This document shows positions 15,586-24,902 of a stretch of 64,000 bases of DNA, piece by piece; positions within the stretch are counted from its first letter, which is position 1; each line of letters opens with the position of its first letter. The translations under genes were made by a program, and so were the position numbers. The stretch is from Paraglaciecola arctica (GTDB lineage Bacteria; Pseudomonadota; Gammaproteobacteria; Enterobacterales; Alteromonadaceae), in the NCBI RefSeq assembly GCF_018861065.1, contig NZ_JAHKQO010000001.1, forward strand, positions 1 to 64,000, in the 5' to 3' direction. The notes below the pieces were generated by a model that was not told the DNA's origin, did not search any database, and saw only the letters and a list, made by a program, of their open reading frames with translations.

Positions 15586-17451
15586 TTAGTGGATAGTCAC
15601 CGGAAGTTTACCCGTTGGCAGTAACTTTCCTGTTAGGATATCGGCAATTGCATTAAACGACGCTCCGCCGTACTCGGTGATATATCTACCATAATCGTCA
15701 ACATAGCTGTTAGGGTGCAGGTTATAGGCAAAGGTTGCCAAAATCGCGTCAGAATAGGGGGCGTACTCCGATACGTTATAAGGCGTGCGTAAACTTATAA
15801 ACAAGGTTTTTTTATCTGAGGCTTTTGCTTGTTGAGTTAACGATAGTAACCTCTGTGATTGATTTTCTTGGGAAGGACGTTGTTGCCAACGTGTGATGTC
15901 ATCCATTCCTCCAAGTTCAGCCATACTTTGACGAGGCGAAATATCGGCCAAAATCACTAAGTCTGCACTTTCGCTGTTATTGATTTGACTCATGTTTGTG
16001 GCACTCGCCATACTGGCGCAACTAATAGATAAATCTGGGCGGCGACTTTTTAAGGCCAAGGTAAGTGCCATACATTTGGCTTTATCGGGCATATTCATGT
16101 GAATTCTTTTAATCTCATCCGATAATGGGAACACACTGTCATTCTTGATGTTGACTATTGCGGCATTCGCTAATTGTTGTTCAATGTCACGGTGTTCTTT
16201 ATTGCCTAAGACATTGGCGGCCAATTCACTGGCTTTAGTCACATCATCAGGGATAAGCTTCTGTATATCAAAATCACTACGCAACTGTTGTATTCGCGCT
16301 ACAGATTGCGACATTTCGTTTTGCTTTAGACGCCCGGATTGTATGGTGTAACTAACATCGCGTATTAAACGTTTCAATTTTTTAAAATCCTTAGGAGATC
16401 TTATTGGCATTGGCATTAACGCGATATCGGCACCCGCATCAAATGTTTGGATAACCGCTTCTGTTTGATCGAAATACTGAGCGATGCCAGCCATATTTAA
16501 AGCGTCGGTAACAATCACCCCTTTAAATCCCATTTTTTGACGCAATTGCTCAGTCAGTATCTTTCGCGACATAGTTGCCGGTAATATAGTGCTGCTGCCG
16601 TCTTTGGCTTTAAATTCAGTGGCATCTAATTGCGGATATTGAATATGCGCGGTCATGATCATTCCGGGCGCGCCATGGTTGATCGCATGTTGAAAAGGTT
16701 TAAGGTCAACGCTAGTTATTGTTTCTATATCGTGCTCGACTCGCGGCAGGCCGGTATGACTATCTACACTGGTATCACCGTGTCCGGGGAAGTGTTTCAT
16801 CGCAGCTATCACCCCTTGCGCTTGCATCGCGTTGACTTGTGCTAACCCTAACTCAGCCACTTGTTGCGCAGATTCACCAAATGACCGAACGTTGATTACC
16901 GGGTTTTCAGGGTTCACATTTACATCAACCGTTGGCGCAAAATTAACGTTCATGCCTAACGCAGCCAGTTCCTTGCCAATTATTGCCCCAGATTGTGTAG
17001 CGAAAAATGTTCCATGTTTATCAGCCGTTGCGCCAATAGCCATATTGCCACTGAAACCTGTGCCTAAATGTTTTGGCAAACGCATCACGCGACCACCTTC
17101 TTGATCGACTGCAATCAGTAACTGGGGATGACCTTGTGCTTTAGCGGCGTTTTGAAGATCTTTATTCAATGCCACCATTTGTGGGATATCTTGCAGGTTT
17201 TCGGCAAATAAAATGACACCACCAACACCAGTATCTGCAATGAGGTCTGATAATTCTTTTGGTAGCTTAGTCACCGCATTAGTGCAGTGTTTTCCTTCAG
17301 CTAATTCGTCGCAAAAATAGCGAATATCAATCATTAATTTTTGAGCGACTAATTGTTGCAACTTAGGATCAAGCGGTTTGACTGTTGCACAAGAAACGGT
17401 GAGGAAAACAAGCCCCAGTATCCAGCCATGTTTTCGTGAAAAATTCCCCAT
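15586..17451 (-). CDS. nagZ: Beta-N-acetylhexosaminidase NagZ, two-domain lipoprotein (GH3)
   Basis: 621 residues. A lipoprotein signal ends at C21 (LTVSC). The GH3 catalytic barrel (about 35-390) carries DQEGGRVMRL, the KHFPGHGDTSVDSH loop with the Asp-His acid/base dyad special to NagZ, and the nucleophile aspartate in VIVTDALNMAG. A second alpha/beta domain follows to the C-terminus. E. coli NagZ is a 340-residue cytoplasmic enzyme without it; the two-domain exported form is that of Bacillus subtilis, which trims GlcNAc from the ends of murein fragments outside the cell. Here it would do so in the periplasm. First gene of a leftward nagZ-nagX pair. Confidence 0.93.
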   Translation of the reverse strand: MGNFSRKHGWILGLVFLTVSCATVKPLDPKLQQLVAQKLMIDIRYFCDELAEGKHCTNAVTKLPKELSDLIADTGVGGVILFAENLQDIPQMVALNKDLQNAAKAQGHPQLLIAVDQEGGRVMRLPKHLGTGFSGNMAIGATADKHGTFFATQSGAIIGKELAALGMNVNFAPTVDVNVNPENPVINVRSFGESAQQVAELGLAQVNAMQAQGVIAAMKHFPGHGDTSVDSHTGLPRVEHDIETITSVDLKPFQHAINHGAPGMIMTAHIQYPQLDATEFKAKDGSSTILPATMSRKILTEQLRQKMGFKGVIVTDALNMAGIAQYFDQTEAVIQTFDAGADIALMPMPIRSPKDFKKLKRLIRDVSYTIQSGRLKQNEMSQSVARIQQLRSDFDIQKLIPDDVTKASELAANVLGNKEHRDIEQQLANAAIVNIKNDSVFPLSDEIKRIHMNMPDKAKCMALTLALKSRRPDLSISCASMASATNMSQINNSESADLVILADISPRQSMAELGGMDDITRWQQRPSQENQSQRLLSLTQQAKASDKKTLFISLRTPYNVSEYAPYSDAILATFAYNLHPNSYVDDYGRYITEYGGASFNAIADILTGKLLPTGKLPVTIH

Positions 17452-17549
17452 CTATGATCCTTAAATACAAAGTTAATAATTGTTCATTAGTTACAATAAT
17501 GTACCTAAGTGCAATATAAAATGATAGTTAGATTATTACTAAAATAAAA

Positions 17550-17565
17550 AATAATAAGAATTATT
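17550..17565. promoter_or_regulatory. AT-rich inverted repeat between nagZ and ldcA
   Basis: AATAAT-AAGA-ATTATT, a perfect six-base inverted repeat in the divergent promoter region. It resembles the AATAAWTTATT palindromes near murR and the symporter and may be a variant regulator site. Confidence 0.25.
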
Positions 17566-17633
17566 TATTACTGCACTGGTTGTCATTTATACTATTCGCA
17601 ACTAGACATCTCAATACATACTAGGAGCCAAAA

Positions 17634-18680
17634 ATGGATCGCAGAACCTTTGTTAAAGCCTCAAGTTTAGGCGTGTTACTCAGCCAATCATCACTACTTG
17701 CGGCAACAAGCCTCAGTAGTGAAGCCAACCCAGTGGTGTTTCCGAAACGTCTTAAACAAGGTGACACTATAGTCTTGGTGGCACCTGCTGGTGCGTTAAG
17801 TCAAAAAGTGGAGTTGGATATTGCGGTTGAGTCTTTTCAGGCAATGGGCTTAAACGTTACTGTAGGTAAACATGTTTTGGACAGAGATGGATACTTTGCA
17901 GGCAAGGATCAAGACAGAGCGTCTGATATTAATGATGCGTTTGCTACGCCACAAGTCAAAGGCATTTTTGCAATAAGAGGAGGTTGGGGTTGTAATCGCA
18001 TCTTGCCATTTCTCGATTTCGATTTGATAGCTAAAAATCCTAAGGTGTTAATGGGTTACAGTGATATTACTACGCTTTTAAATAGCATTTATCAGCGTAC
18101 CGGTTTGGTTTCTTTCCATGGCCCTGTTGGCGTTTCTTATTGGGGCCAAGATCAAGCTCAACAACTGCGTAGAATGATTTTTGACGGTGGCGAATTTACG
18201 ATTAAAAACCAAGCAGACAAAGACCAAAAAGCGCTTACACAACGCAGAAATCGTATTCAAGTCATCAACTCTGGTGTCGCAACAGGGCGCTTGATTGGTG
18301 GCAATTTGACTGTATTAACCAGTATGGTTGGCACCCCTTATTTACCCGATATGCAGGATAAAATACTATTTTTAGAAGATGTTGATGAGTCTATTTATCG
18401 CATAGACCGTTATTTATCTACCCTACAGCTCGCAGGAAAACTTGAACAGTTGGCTGGCGTCGCTTTTGGGCAATGTAGCGATTGTGATCCTGAAAAAGGG
18501 TACGGCGGTTTTACGTTACTACAAATATTGGAACACTATTTTAAACCACTCGGCATTCCTACTTATATGGGCGGGCAGTTTGGTCATGTGCGCGATAATA
18601 ATATTTTACCTGTTGGGGTTAAGGTAGAACTCAATGCGGATCAAGGAAGCCTGAGGTTGTTGGAATCACCGGTGAGTTAA
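17634..18680 (+). CDS. ldcA: LD-carboxypeptidase (peptidase family S66), Tat-exported
   Basis: 348 residues. The N-terminus has a twin-arginine pattern (DRRTFVKASS) and a hydrophobic stretch, pointing to Tat export, whereas E. coli LdcA is cytoplasmic. The S66 fold is clear: QGDTIVLVAPAGAL, the RGGWGCNRILPFLDF substrate loop, nucleophile S143 in MGYSDITTLL, the glutamate in LFLEDVDE and the histidine in GQFGHVRDN complete the Ser-Glu-His triad. It removes the terminal D-Ala from tetrapeptide stems. Export would place this step with the other periplasmic murein enzymes. It is divergent from nagZ. Confidence 0.92.
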   Translation: MDRRTFVKASSLGVLLSQSSLLAATSLSSEANPVVFPKRLKQGDTIVLVAPAGALSQKVELDIAVESFQAMGLNVTVGKHVLDRDGYFAGKDQDRASDINDAFATPQVKGIFAIRGGWGCNRILPFLDFDLIAKNPKVLMGYSDITTLLNSIYQRTGLVSFHGPVGVSYWGQDQAQQLRRMIFDGGEFTIKNQADKDQKALTQRRNRIQVINSGVATGRLIGGNLTVLTSMVGTPYLPDMQDKILFLEDVDESIYRIDRYLSTLQLAGKLEQLAGVAFGQCSDCDPEKGYGGFTLLQILEHYFKPLGIPTYMGGQFGHVRDNNILPVGVKVELNADQGSLRLLESPVS

Positions 18681-18694
18681 TCAAAAATAGACAT

Positions 18695-18729
18695 AAAAAA
18701 GCCCCTCAAAGTATTCACTTTGCGGGGCT
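18695..18729 (-). terminator. Terminator of the TonB-dependent receptor gene
   Basis: Stem AGCCCC/GGGGCT extended by CAAAG/CTTTG, followed on the minus strand by six T. It also lies just after the convergent ldcA gene and may stop both. Confidence 0.88.
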
Positions 18730-18750
18730 AAATTTACTCACATTAATCCT

Positions 18751-21732
18751 TTAGAAGGTAAATGCTGCCGTCAGTTGAACACGACGTGGATTTTCATGGC
18801 TACGGTATTCACCTAACGCTGAATCGCTGTAGCGTGGTTGAGGGTTATAACCAGTTTGTTTGTCAAAGACATTGAATACGTCTACACGAAGATTAAATCC
18901 GTATCTTCCTGAAATATCAAATTTCTGAGTGTAATTCAAATCCAACTGCCAGTGACTTGGTGTGTTGCGGCTACCACGGGGCTCCAAATACTGAGTGCTT
19001 GCCCATTGATGCGCCCAAGTGTGACCAGATTGCCAGTAAGCCAAGTAACCAAGCGATGCATTCCACGGAAAATTGTAGGCACCGTAGCTTTTAACTTGCC
19101 AAGGACGGTTTGCTCGTAAATTACCATTAGTGTAGCTACCCCATAATTGCCCGTAATAGCTGTCTCCAATATTCGAAGACCCAATGAATGTAGCTTGGTC
19201 ATTGTTGAAACGAGTGGTTCCATCTTGGTCAAAATTGCCATAATAATGACTCCAGACTATTGACGAGGTAGAAAAGAAGTTCTCAGACTGATAGTCGACT
19301 TCCATACTCGCTTCTAGATACTTTGTATAAGCCCCTTCTAGCTGAGCAATAACGTATGTATCCTCTCCAGTCAGGTTGTTAACTGGAATATAGAGATCTT
19401 TTGGGTCTGGTGAGTCAAATTTACAATTGGCCGCATCAGCAACCAAGTCTGGATACAAATCTTCAAACCCAGCATAAAGGTCTTGGTAGTAGGCGCAATC
19501 ATAAGTGATTCGAGAGTTGTTGTTAGTATCTTCCCAATAGTTCCAAGTACGACGATAGCGAAGGTGGTTACGAATAGTCCAGTTGTCTTGGAATGCTGTT
19601 TGGTGACCCACAATAAACTCTTGTACTGTTCTTGGGTTTAGGTCTTCAGCAAAGAGCTTTCCTGTAGATGAAACATTGGTTTGAGAGTCAAGGAAACTGC
19701 CGTTTTCATCAAAGTAAACCCAAGTAGTACTGCCACCAGTACTTCGATCCCAAGAGGCCGCGCGAGCAAGAGAGCTGACCGACGGATTGTATCTTGCAAA
19801 GCTTACGAATGCTGAAGCATCGGGACTGTAGTCCCAAGTTACAGTTAAGCGCGGTTGGAAGGTTTCACTGAAGCCAATTTTTTTCATTACGTAGGACTGA
19901 CCGCGTGCTTCTTCCCAGCCAGAGGTTGTGTCGGCACGACGTAACCCTTGACCAATTATCTCATCTTGGCTCAGCAAAAAGCCTACATCAAAGGTAAAAT
20001 CGTCCCAATATATGGTGTCGTTTACAGCAATGTTTATTGATTTAGATGCTGAAACCAGTGGACCAGTTAAGCCACCTGCATCGAAGCCACGGGTTTGCAC
20101 TGTTGCTCTATAAGCAGTACCCACTGGAACGGGATCGCCATCGGGTGCAACAATGCCGCCATCGTCGTAGTCTATGCCACCCCAATACGCAATGGATCCC
20201 CAGCCATTAGATACACGAAACAGCTCTTCAGATCCTTCTTCTTGTTGAATACCAAAATGAAGTTCATGTGACGTATTGCCAATATCCATAACGTGATTTA
20301 ACGACATTTCAATGGTTTTACCCAAATAAGCGTTATCATTAATAGTCGAAGCAGCACCTACACTACCAAGAGCTTCACCGTTGATACCATATTGAGCGAT
20401 AAGAGGGGCTGCGCCAGCATTGTAGGCATCGATTAACGCTTGTTCATTAGCGTCAGCACCGGTTCTGATTTCAAGGTCTGGCACGGTAAAGTAACCCTGT
20501 GACGCTAAATCTGAAAGATCCAATGAACTACCTGACTGGCCACTAAATCCTAGATTTGTAATTGGGAACGAACCAGCCGATTGTTTACTGTCTGCATAAG
20601 ACATGTTGAAAGTGGTATCGTCATTAATGATCCATGACCCATCAATCACCAATACTTCAAATTCGTCAACACCGTCTTTTGCTGTAGATGCCGGATTATT
20701 TTCGTATATTTCTTGGTTAGTGGTGGTCACTTCAGAACTTCGATAACTAGCATTAATCAAAACGTCATCAATTGGCGTCCATGTTAACTTACCGAAGTAT
20801 TCTTCACGCTCATTGGTAATATCAGGAAGATCGCCTCGAGCGTTTGTGCCACTTTCTTTTGAATCGTCACGTGTGTAATACGAACCGTAAAAATAGAGTT
20901 GGTCTTCAATAAGTGGTCCACCTGCTCCTAAAGTGATGTAAGCGATGTCGTCCTCTGTACTTAGACCGTCTTCGTCATCTGCTTGCCAAGAACCTTTTTG
21001 CAGACGATAAGTAATATCACCCTTAAATTCATCGGTTCCTGATTTACTTTCAGTATTTAAAGTTACGCCAGCATTTCGATTAAATCCGACAGCTCTAGCA
21101 CCGCCACGCTCGACAGATACGTGTGCAATGTCATGGGTTGATGGGGACGAAGCTAAAAAACCAAACAAAGGAGTAGAAAGGTTCGCGCCATCCATTTTGT
21201 AGCCGTTATCCTGGCCGCTTGCACCTGCACTTGGACCACGTACACTGTCAGAGGTGACTTGAACACCAGGCATTAAACGCAGTAACGAGCTGTATTCAAC
21301 AGCGGTCGGTAGCACATCTAAAGCGTCTGAATTAAGTGAGTTACCCAGTGAAGCATTGGTTGAAGTGGTTAAAGCTTGCCCATAAACCACTATTTGTTCT
21401 GTGTTGGTAGAGCCTAGTTGAAAGTCAAGTGTCTTTTTCTGCTCAAGCAGCACAGAAGTGTTGATAGTTTCCGACTGATTATTAGCTGAAGTAAAGGTTA
21501 TTACGTAATTACCTGGCGGTAAAAGTTGTAGACGGTAACTACCATTGGCATTGGATGTAGATTTTCGGGCTCTAGGTAATACATCACCTTTAGCTTCGAT
21601 CATCACGCCTTCAACTGGTAAACCGTCCGGCCCAGTTATTTTCCCTACAATTTCACCTACCTGTGCTGCATTTGCGTTCATTCCTAATAGAAGCAATGCA
21701 AATAGTGAAAAGGATCGCAAAGCATATTTCAT
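18751..21732 (-). CDS. TonB-dependent receptor with N-terminal carboxypeptidase-regulatory-like domain
   Basis: 993 residues from the ATG at 21732, preceded by AAGGGGAAC and beginning a signal peptide (MKYALRSFSLFALLLLGMNANA). An upstream in-frame start is rejected. Residues ~25-110 form a CarboxypepD_reg-like beta domain (GEIVGKITGPDGLPVEGVMIE), then the plug (about 120-230; MPGVQVTSDSVRGPSAG) and a large beta-barrel ending in a C-terminal phenylalanine (QLTAAFTF). This Oar-like architecture is used for TonB-driven import of large ligands. Position inside the murein block, divergent from the amidase gene, suggests muropeptides as the ligand; this is inferred from context only. Confidence 0.9.
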   Translation of the reverse strand: MKYALRSFSLFALLLLGMNANAAQVGEIVGKITGPDGLPVEGVMIEAKGDVLPRARKSTSNANGSYRLQLLPPGNYVITFTSANNQSETINTSVLLEQKKTLDFQLGSTNTEQIVVYGQALTTSTNASLGNSLNSDALDVLPTAVEYSSLLRLMPGVQVTSDSVRGPSAGASGQDNGYKMDGANLSTPLFGFLASSPSTHDIAHVSVERGGARAVGFNRNAGVTLNTESKSGTDEFKGDITYRLQKGSWQADDEDGLSTEDDIAYITLGAGGPLIEDQLYFYGSYYTRDDSKESGTNARGDLPDITNEREEYFGKLTWTPIDDVLINASYRSSEVTTTNQEIYENNPASTAKDGVDEFEVLVIDGSWIINDDTTFNMSYADSKQSAGSFPITNLGFSGQSGSSLDLSDLASQGYFTVPDLEIRTGADANEQALIDAYNAGAAPLIAQYGINGEALGSVGAASTINDNAYLGKTIEMSLNHVMDIGNTSHELHFGIQQEEGSEELFRVSNGWGSIAYWGGIDYDDGGIVAPDGDPVPVGTAYRATVQTRGFDAGGLTGPLVSASKSINIAVNDTIYWDDFTFDVGFLLSQDEIIGQGLRRADTTSGWEEARGQSYVMKKIGFSETFQPRLTVTWDYSPDASAFVSFARYNPSVSSLARAASWDRSTGGSTTWVYFDENGSFLDSQTNVSSTGKLFAEDLNPRTVQEFIVGHQTAFQDNWTIRNHLRYRRTWNYWEDTNNNSRITYDCAYYQDLYAGFEDLYPDLVADAANCKFDSPDPKDLYIPVNNLTGEDTYVIAQLEGAYTKYLEASMEVDYQSENFFSTSSIVWSHYYGNFDQDGTTRFNNDQATFIGSSNIGDSYYGQLWGSYTNGNLRANRPWQVKSYGAYNFPWNASLGYLAYWQSGHTWAHQWASTQYLEPRGSRNTPSHWQLDLNYTQKFDISGRYGFNLRVDVFNVFDKQTGYNPQPRYSDSALGEYRSHENPRRVQLTAAFTF

Positions 21733-22239
21733 GATGTTCCCCTTAGTAAGGTATGAAACCCTAATTTTCTTCCGACAGCCTGATGTGAGCGCCGTTCTAA
21801 AATAGTTGTATGTTGTGTTGACATATGTTCTCACCTGTTTTTATTTATTGATAATAAGTGACATTGCTACTAAGAGTTCTGGTACAAACATTCTTGTAAG
21901 ACTGATGACTTCGAGCAGAACACCTAATGTTTACCAAATTATGGGTTAGGACGTCAAGAATAAAATTTTCTTTTTATTCCAATATTTTGTAATAATTTAC
22001 CTTTTTTAGTAGTAGTGTTATAAAATTCTAAATATTACAGTAACGTACAGTCCCCGTTTTTGTTTGCTTTGAATCGATTGACGCTAGATTATTTAAATTT
22101 TAGCCCTGAATAATTTGCAGTAGATTCATTTAATTTTGTTACGAGTATAGAAGATAGTTATTCGTTAATGGTAGTTTAATCAAAGTTAAATTATTCAAAA
22201 ATGCAAACCAAAACTGTTAATTATTAGCAAGGTAAGTTT
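21733..22239. promoter_or_regulatory. Divergent control region, receptor/amidase
   Basis: About 500 AT-rich bases between the two divergent genes, with no gene of its own. At 21991-22001, AATAATTTACC is a nine-of-eleven match to the AATAAWTTATT palindrome seen near murR and the symporter. The length leaves room for two promoters and a regulator. Confidence 0.4.
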
Positions 22240-24687
22240 ATGCAATGGCATTGGAAAAGAATATTGGTTCATGTTGGTCTAGGGACTTCATTGCTAAGTT
22301 GTAGTTTGCTTCCCATTGAAAAAATGCAATCTCACAACTATAGCCATCGAGTAAAATTCCTAGTCATGCATTTTACTGCAATTGATTATGAAAAGTCGGT
22401 CACAGCCTTAGTGGATGAAGGCGGCTTGAGCTCTCATTATTTAATTCCCGAACGTTTTGATACGTCTTACCCAGAAGACAAATTAAAAATTTTGCAGTTG
22501 GTTGATGAAGACGAACGTGCGTGGCACGCTGGAAATAGCTTTTGGCAAGGGCGGGAGGAACTCAATGATCAGTCTATTGGCATTGAAATAGTCAATGTTC
22601 CCAGTTGTCAGCGGGCTAAATCGACTAGTAACGCGCCTAAGACTGAGCATGGCGTAAACAGGCTATGTTTGTTCCCTGATTACGACCCTAAACAAATTGA
22701 ATTGCTTATTGAATTATCCAAGCAGATTCTTGAGCGTAATCCTGATATTAGCCCAACGGGTGTAGTCGGGCATTCAGATATTGCACCAAGCCGTAAAAAT
22801 GATCCCGGCCCGCGTTTCCCTTGGTATCAACTCTATAAAGCAGGAATTGGTGCTTGGTACGATAACGATACAATTAACCATTATTGGCAGATGTTTAATG
22901 ATGCACCACCAAGTTTAGCGCTAGTACAGCGGGCACTGCGTGTTTATGGCTATGGTGTAACTGAAACAGGGCAGCTTGATCAATCGACGCTGGACACTAT
23001 GTCTGCATTTCAAATGCATTTTTTACCTTGGACAGTTACCGGTCAACCCGACAGTAAAACAGCTGCGGCACTATTTGCCTTAGTAGACAAATATTTCCCC
23101 AACAAACTTCAGCGCTTGATGACAGCATACAAAAAAGAACAAATCGTCAAACCTGTTGCAGTGGTGAACTTGAATCATGGTCAAATAGATACAGTCTTCC
23201 CAGAAGTCAACCGCAGTACACGGCAGTTGGTCAACGATCGAGCTGTATTTAAAGCTTATCAAGGTAAAGGGGAAATCATCATTGATAATGTTGATGCTGA
23301 GACAGCTGACGTGTTTGTTAATGGTCAGAAACTTAATATTACCCAGCCCTTTAAACCCTATCAACGTTATCAATATAGTTTGTCGCGCCGCACTCGTAAT
23401 AAAGAAAACACGCTGCGAGTAGAAAATATCTTGCCTGAAGGTGCCAGTCTGAATATTAGGATCCCGTATCCTACGTTGATAGATGTCACCGCTAAAAACA
23501 CCAAACGGTTTTTGGCGGTAGATGAACTGATTAATAAAGACATTCAACAAGGATTCCCTGGCGCGGTTTTAATGGTGATTAAGGATGGACAAATTCTTAA
23601 ACATAGCGCCTATGGCGTGGCCCGGCAATATGCCGATGGTGGCGAGTCATTGGCACAACCGGTGCCAATGACCACAGATACAATATTTGATTTAGCTTCA
23701 AATACTAAAATGTTTGCGACTAACTTGGCATTAATGAAGTTAATGAGTGAAAAAAAACTGGATGTGACTAAGCCGGTTGGTTTTTATTTACCAGAATACC
23801 GAGGACAAGGCCGTGAAACTCGCCTGGTTGAAGATTTACTGACACATACCGCTGGGTATGCGCCGCAAGTTCGTTTTTTTACCAAAGACAACAATCTAGG
23901 CCCTAACTTTTACTCACAAAATACTGAACGTACCAAACGATTATTATTAACCAAGGTCCCTTTTGCTGCGAGCCGTAACAGCAAACGTATGTATAGCGAC
24001 ACCGATTATATGTTGTTAGGAATGTTAGTTGAACGCATTACTGGCACATCGCTGGATGGCTATGTTGAACAGCAAATTTATCGCCCTCTTGGATTAACCA
24101 ATACGGTGTTTAATCCTTTGCAAAAGGGGTTTAGCAAGCAGCAATTTGCCGCCACTGAAATTCACGGAACCAGTCGCGGAAAACGTGTCGAGCACGACAA
24201 TATTCGTAAGTATGTGTTGCAAGGAGAAGTGCATGATGAAAAAGCATTTTACTCCTTAGGAGGGGTTGCCGGCCATGCAGGGCTTTTCTCTACAGCCAAA
24301 GAAATAGGTGTATTGACGCAATTATTGCTAAACCGTGGCGGCTATGGCGAAAAACAAGTGGTCAAGCAAGGGGTATTAGATCTCTTTGTTAAACCCGATG
24401 AAGGTGATGGTACTTTTGGATTAGGTTGGCGACGCGCCAGTAATGGCAACCTTAAATGGCATTTTGGGCCTTACGCTAGCCCTTCTGCATACGGGCATAC
24501 AGGTTGGACCGGTACAGTTACTGTAATTGATCCGCAACATGATTTGGCGATTATTCTGCTTACTAATGCTCGCCACACTCAGATTGTGGGGGATGATAAA
24601 CATTACGAATTTGAAGGTAAAAAATTCGAAACGGGTAAATATGGCAGTGTCGTTTCTCTGGTTTATGAAGCTGTTTTGAATAATTGA
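22240..24687 (+). CDS. Fusion: AmiD-type amidase, PG-binding domain, AmiE/PBP4B-type serine hydrolase
   Basis: 815 residues with a lipoprotein signal (LLSC, C21). Residues ~35-205 are a zinc N-acetylmuramoyl-L-alanine amidase (Amidase_2) with H44 in FLVMHFTA and the second ligand pair in VGHSDIAPSRKNDPGP. Residues ~220-290 are a PG_binding_1 domain. A beta-rich linker (~310-415) follows. Residues ~420-815 are a serine beta-lactamase-fold domain close to E. coli YfeW/PBP4B: S487-x-x-K490 in DLASNTKM, Y585-S-D and H753-T-G. Bacillus AmiE, an amidase that removes peptides from MurNAc, belongs to the same fold. The protein thus appears to join two murein peptide-removing activities on one lipid anchor. 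It leads the sugar-import genes by 215 bases. Confidence 0.88.
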   Translation: MQWHWKRILVHVGLGTSLLSCSLLPIEKMQSHNYSHRVKFLVMHFTAIDYEKSVTALVDEGGLSSHYLIPERFDTSYPEDKLKILQLVDEDERAWHAGNSFWQGREELNDQSIGIEIVNVPSCQRAKSTSNAPKTEHGVNRLCLFPDYDPKQIELLIELSKQILERNPDISPTGVVGHSDIAPSRKNDPGPRFPWYQLYKAGIGAWYDNDTINHYWQMFNDAPPSLALVQRALRVYGYGVTETGQLDQSTLDTMSAFQMHFLPWTVTGQPDSKTAAALFALVDKYFPNKLQRLMTAYKKEQIVKPVAVVNLNHGQIDTVFPEVNRSTRQLVNDRAVFKAYQGKGEIIIDNVDAETADVFVNGQKLNITQPFKPYQRYQYSLSRRTRNKENTLRVENILPEGASLNIRIPYPTLIDVTAKNTKRFLAVDELINKDIQQGFPGAVLMVIKDGQILKHSAYGVARQYADGGESLAQPVPMTTDTIFDLASNTKMFATNLALMKLMSEKKLDVTKPVGFYLPEYRGQGRETRLVEDLLTHTAGYAPQVRFFTKDNNLGPNFYSQNTERTKRLLLTKVPFAASRNSKRMYSDTDYMLLGMLVERITGTSLDGYVEQQIYRPLGLTNTVFNPLQKGFSKQQFAATEIHGTSRGKRVEHDNIRKYVLQGEVHDEKAFYSLGGVAGHAGLFSTAKEIGVLTQLLLNRGGYGEKQVVKQGVLDLFVKPDEGDGTFGLGWRRASNGNLKWHFGPYASPSAYGHTGWTGTVTVIDPQHDLAIILLTNARHTQIVGDDKHYEFEGKKFETGKYGSVVSLVYEAVLNN

Positions 24688-24791
24688 AATACGAAAAAAT
24701 TTCGATTTTTCAGGGGGATGTAAGCCTTTTGAGGATTGTCCAAGCACTTAAAACCGGAATTTTATTGATGTTAATGAGAGTGATTGTTTTA

Positions 24792-24836
24792 AATAAATTA
24801 TTATTAATTTGCATCTTATTATGAATTGTATATTCT
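24792..24836 (+). promoter_or_regulatory. Promoter of the symporter operon with upstream palindrome
   Basis: TTGCAT (24809-24814) and TATTCT (24831-24836), 16 bases apart, form a plausible promoter. The palindrome AATAAATTATT (24792-24802), identical to that before murR, lies seven bases upstream of the -35 box. Confidence 0.4.
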
Positions 24837-24902
24837 AATTGGAGAATGGATTTTGGCATTTAGCATCATAATTAAGAATAATTTTAAATAAGGCGTATCT
24901 TT

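Noticed and set aside
18936-19613. Minus-strand frames within the TonB receptor gene
   Set aside because: Out-of-frame shadows of the receptor, with no independent support.
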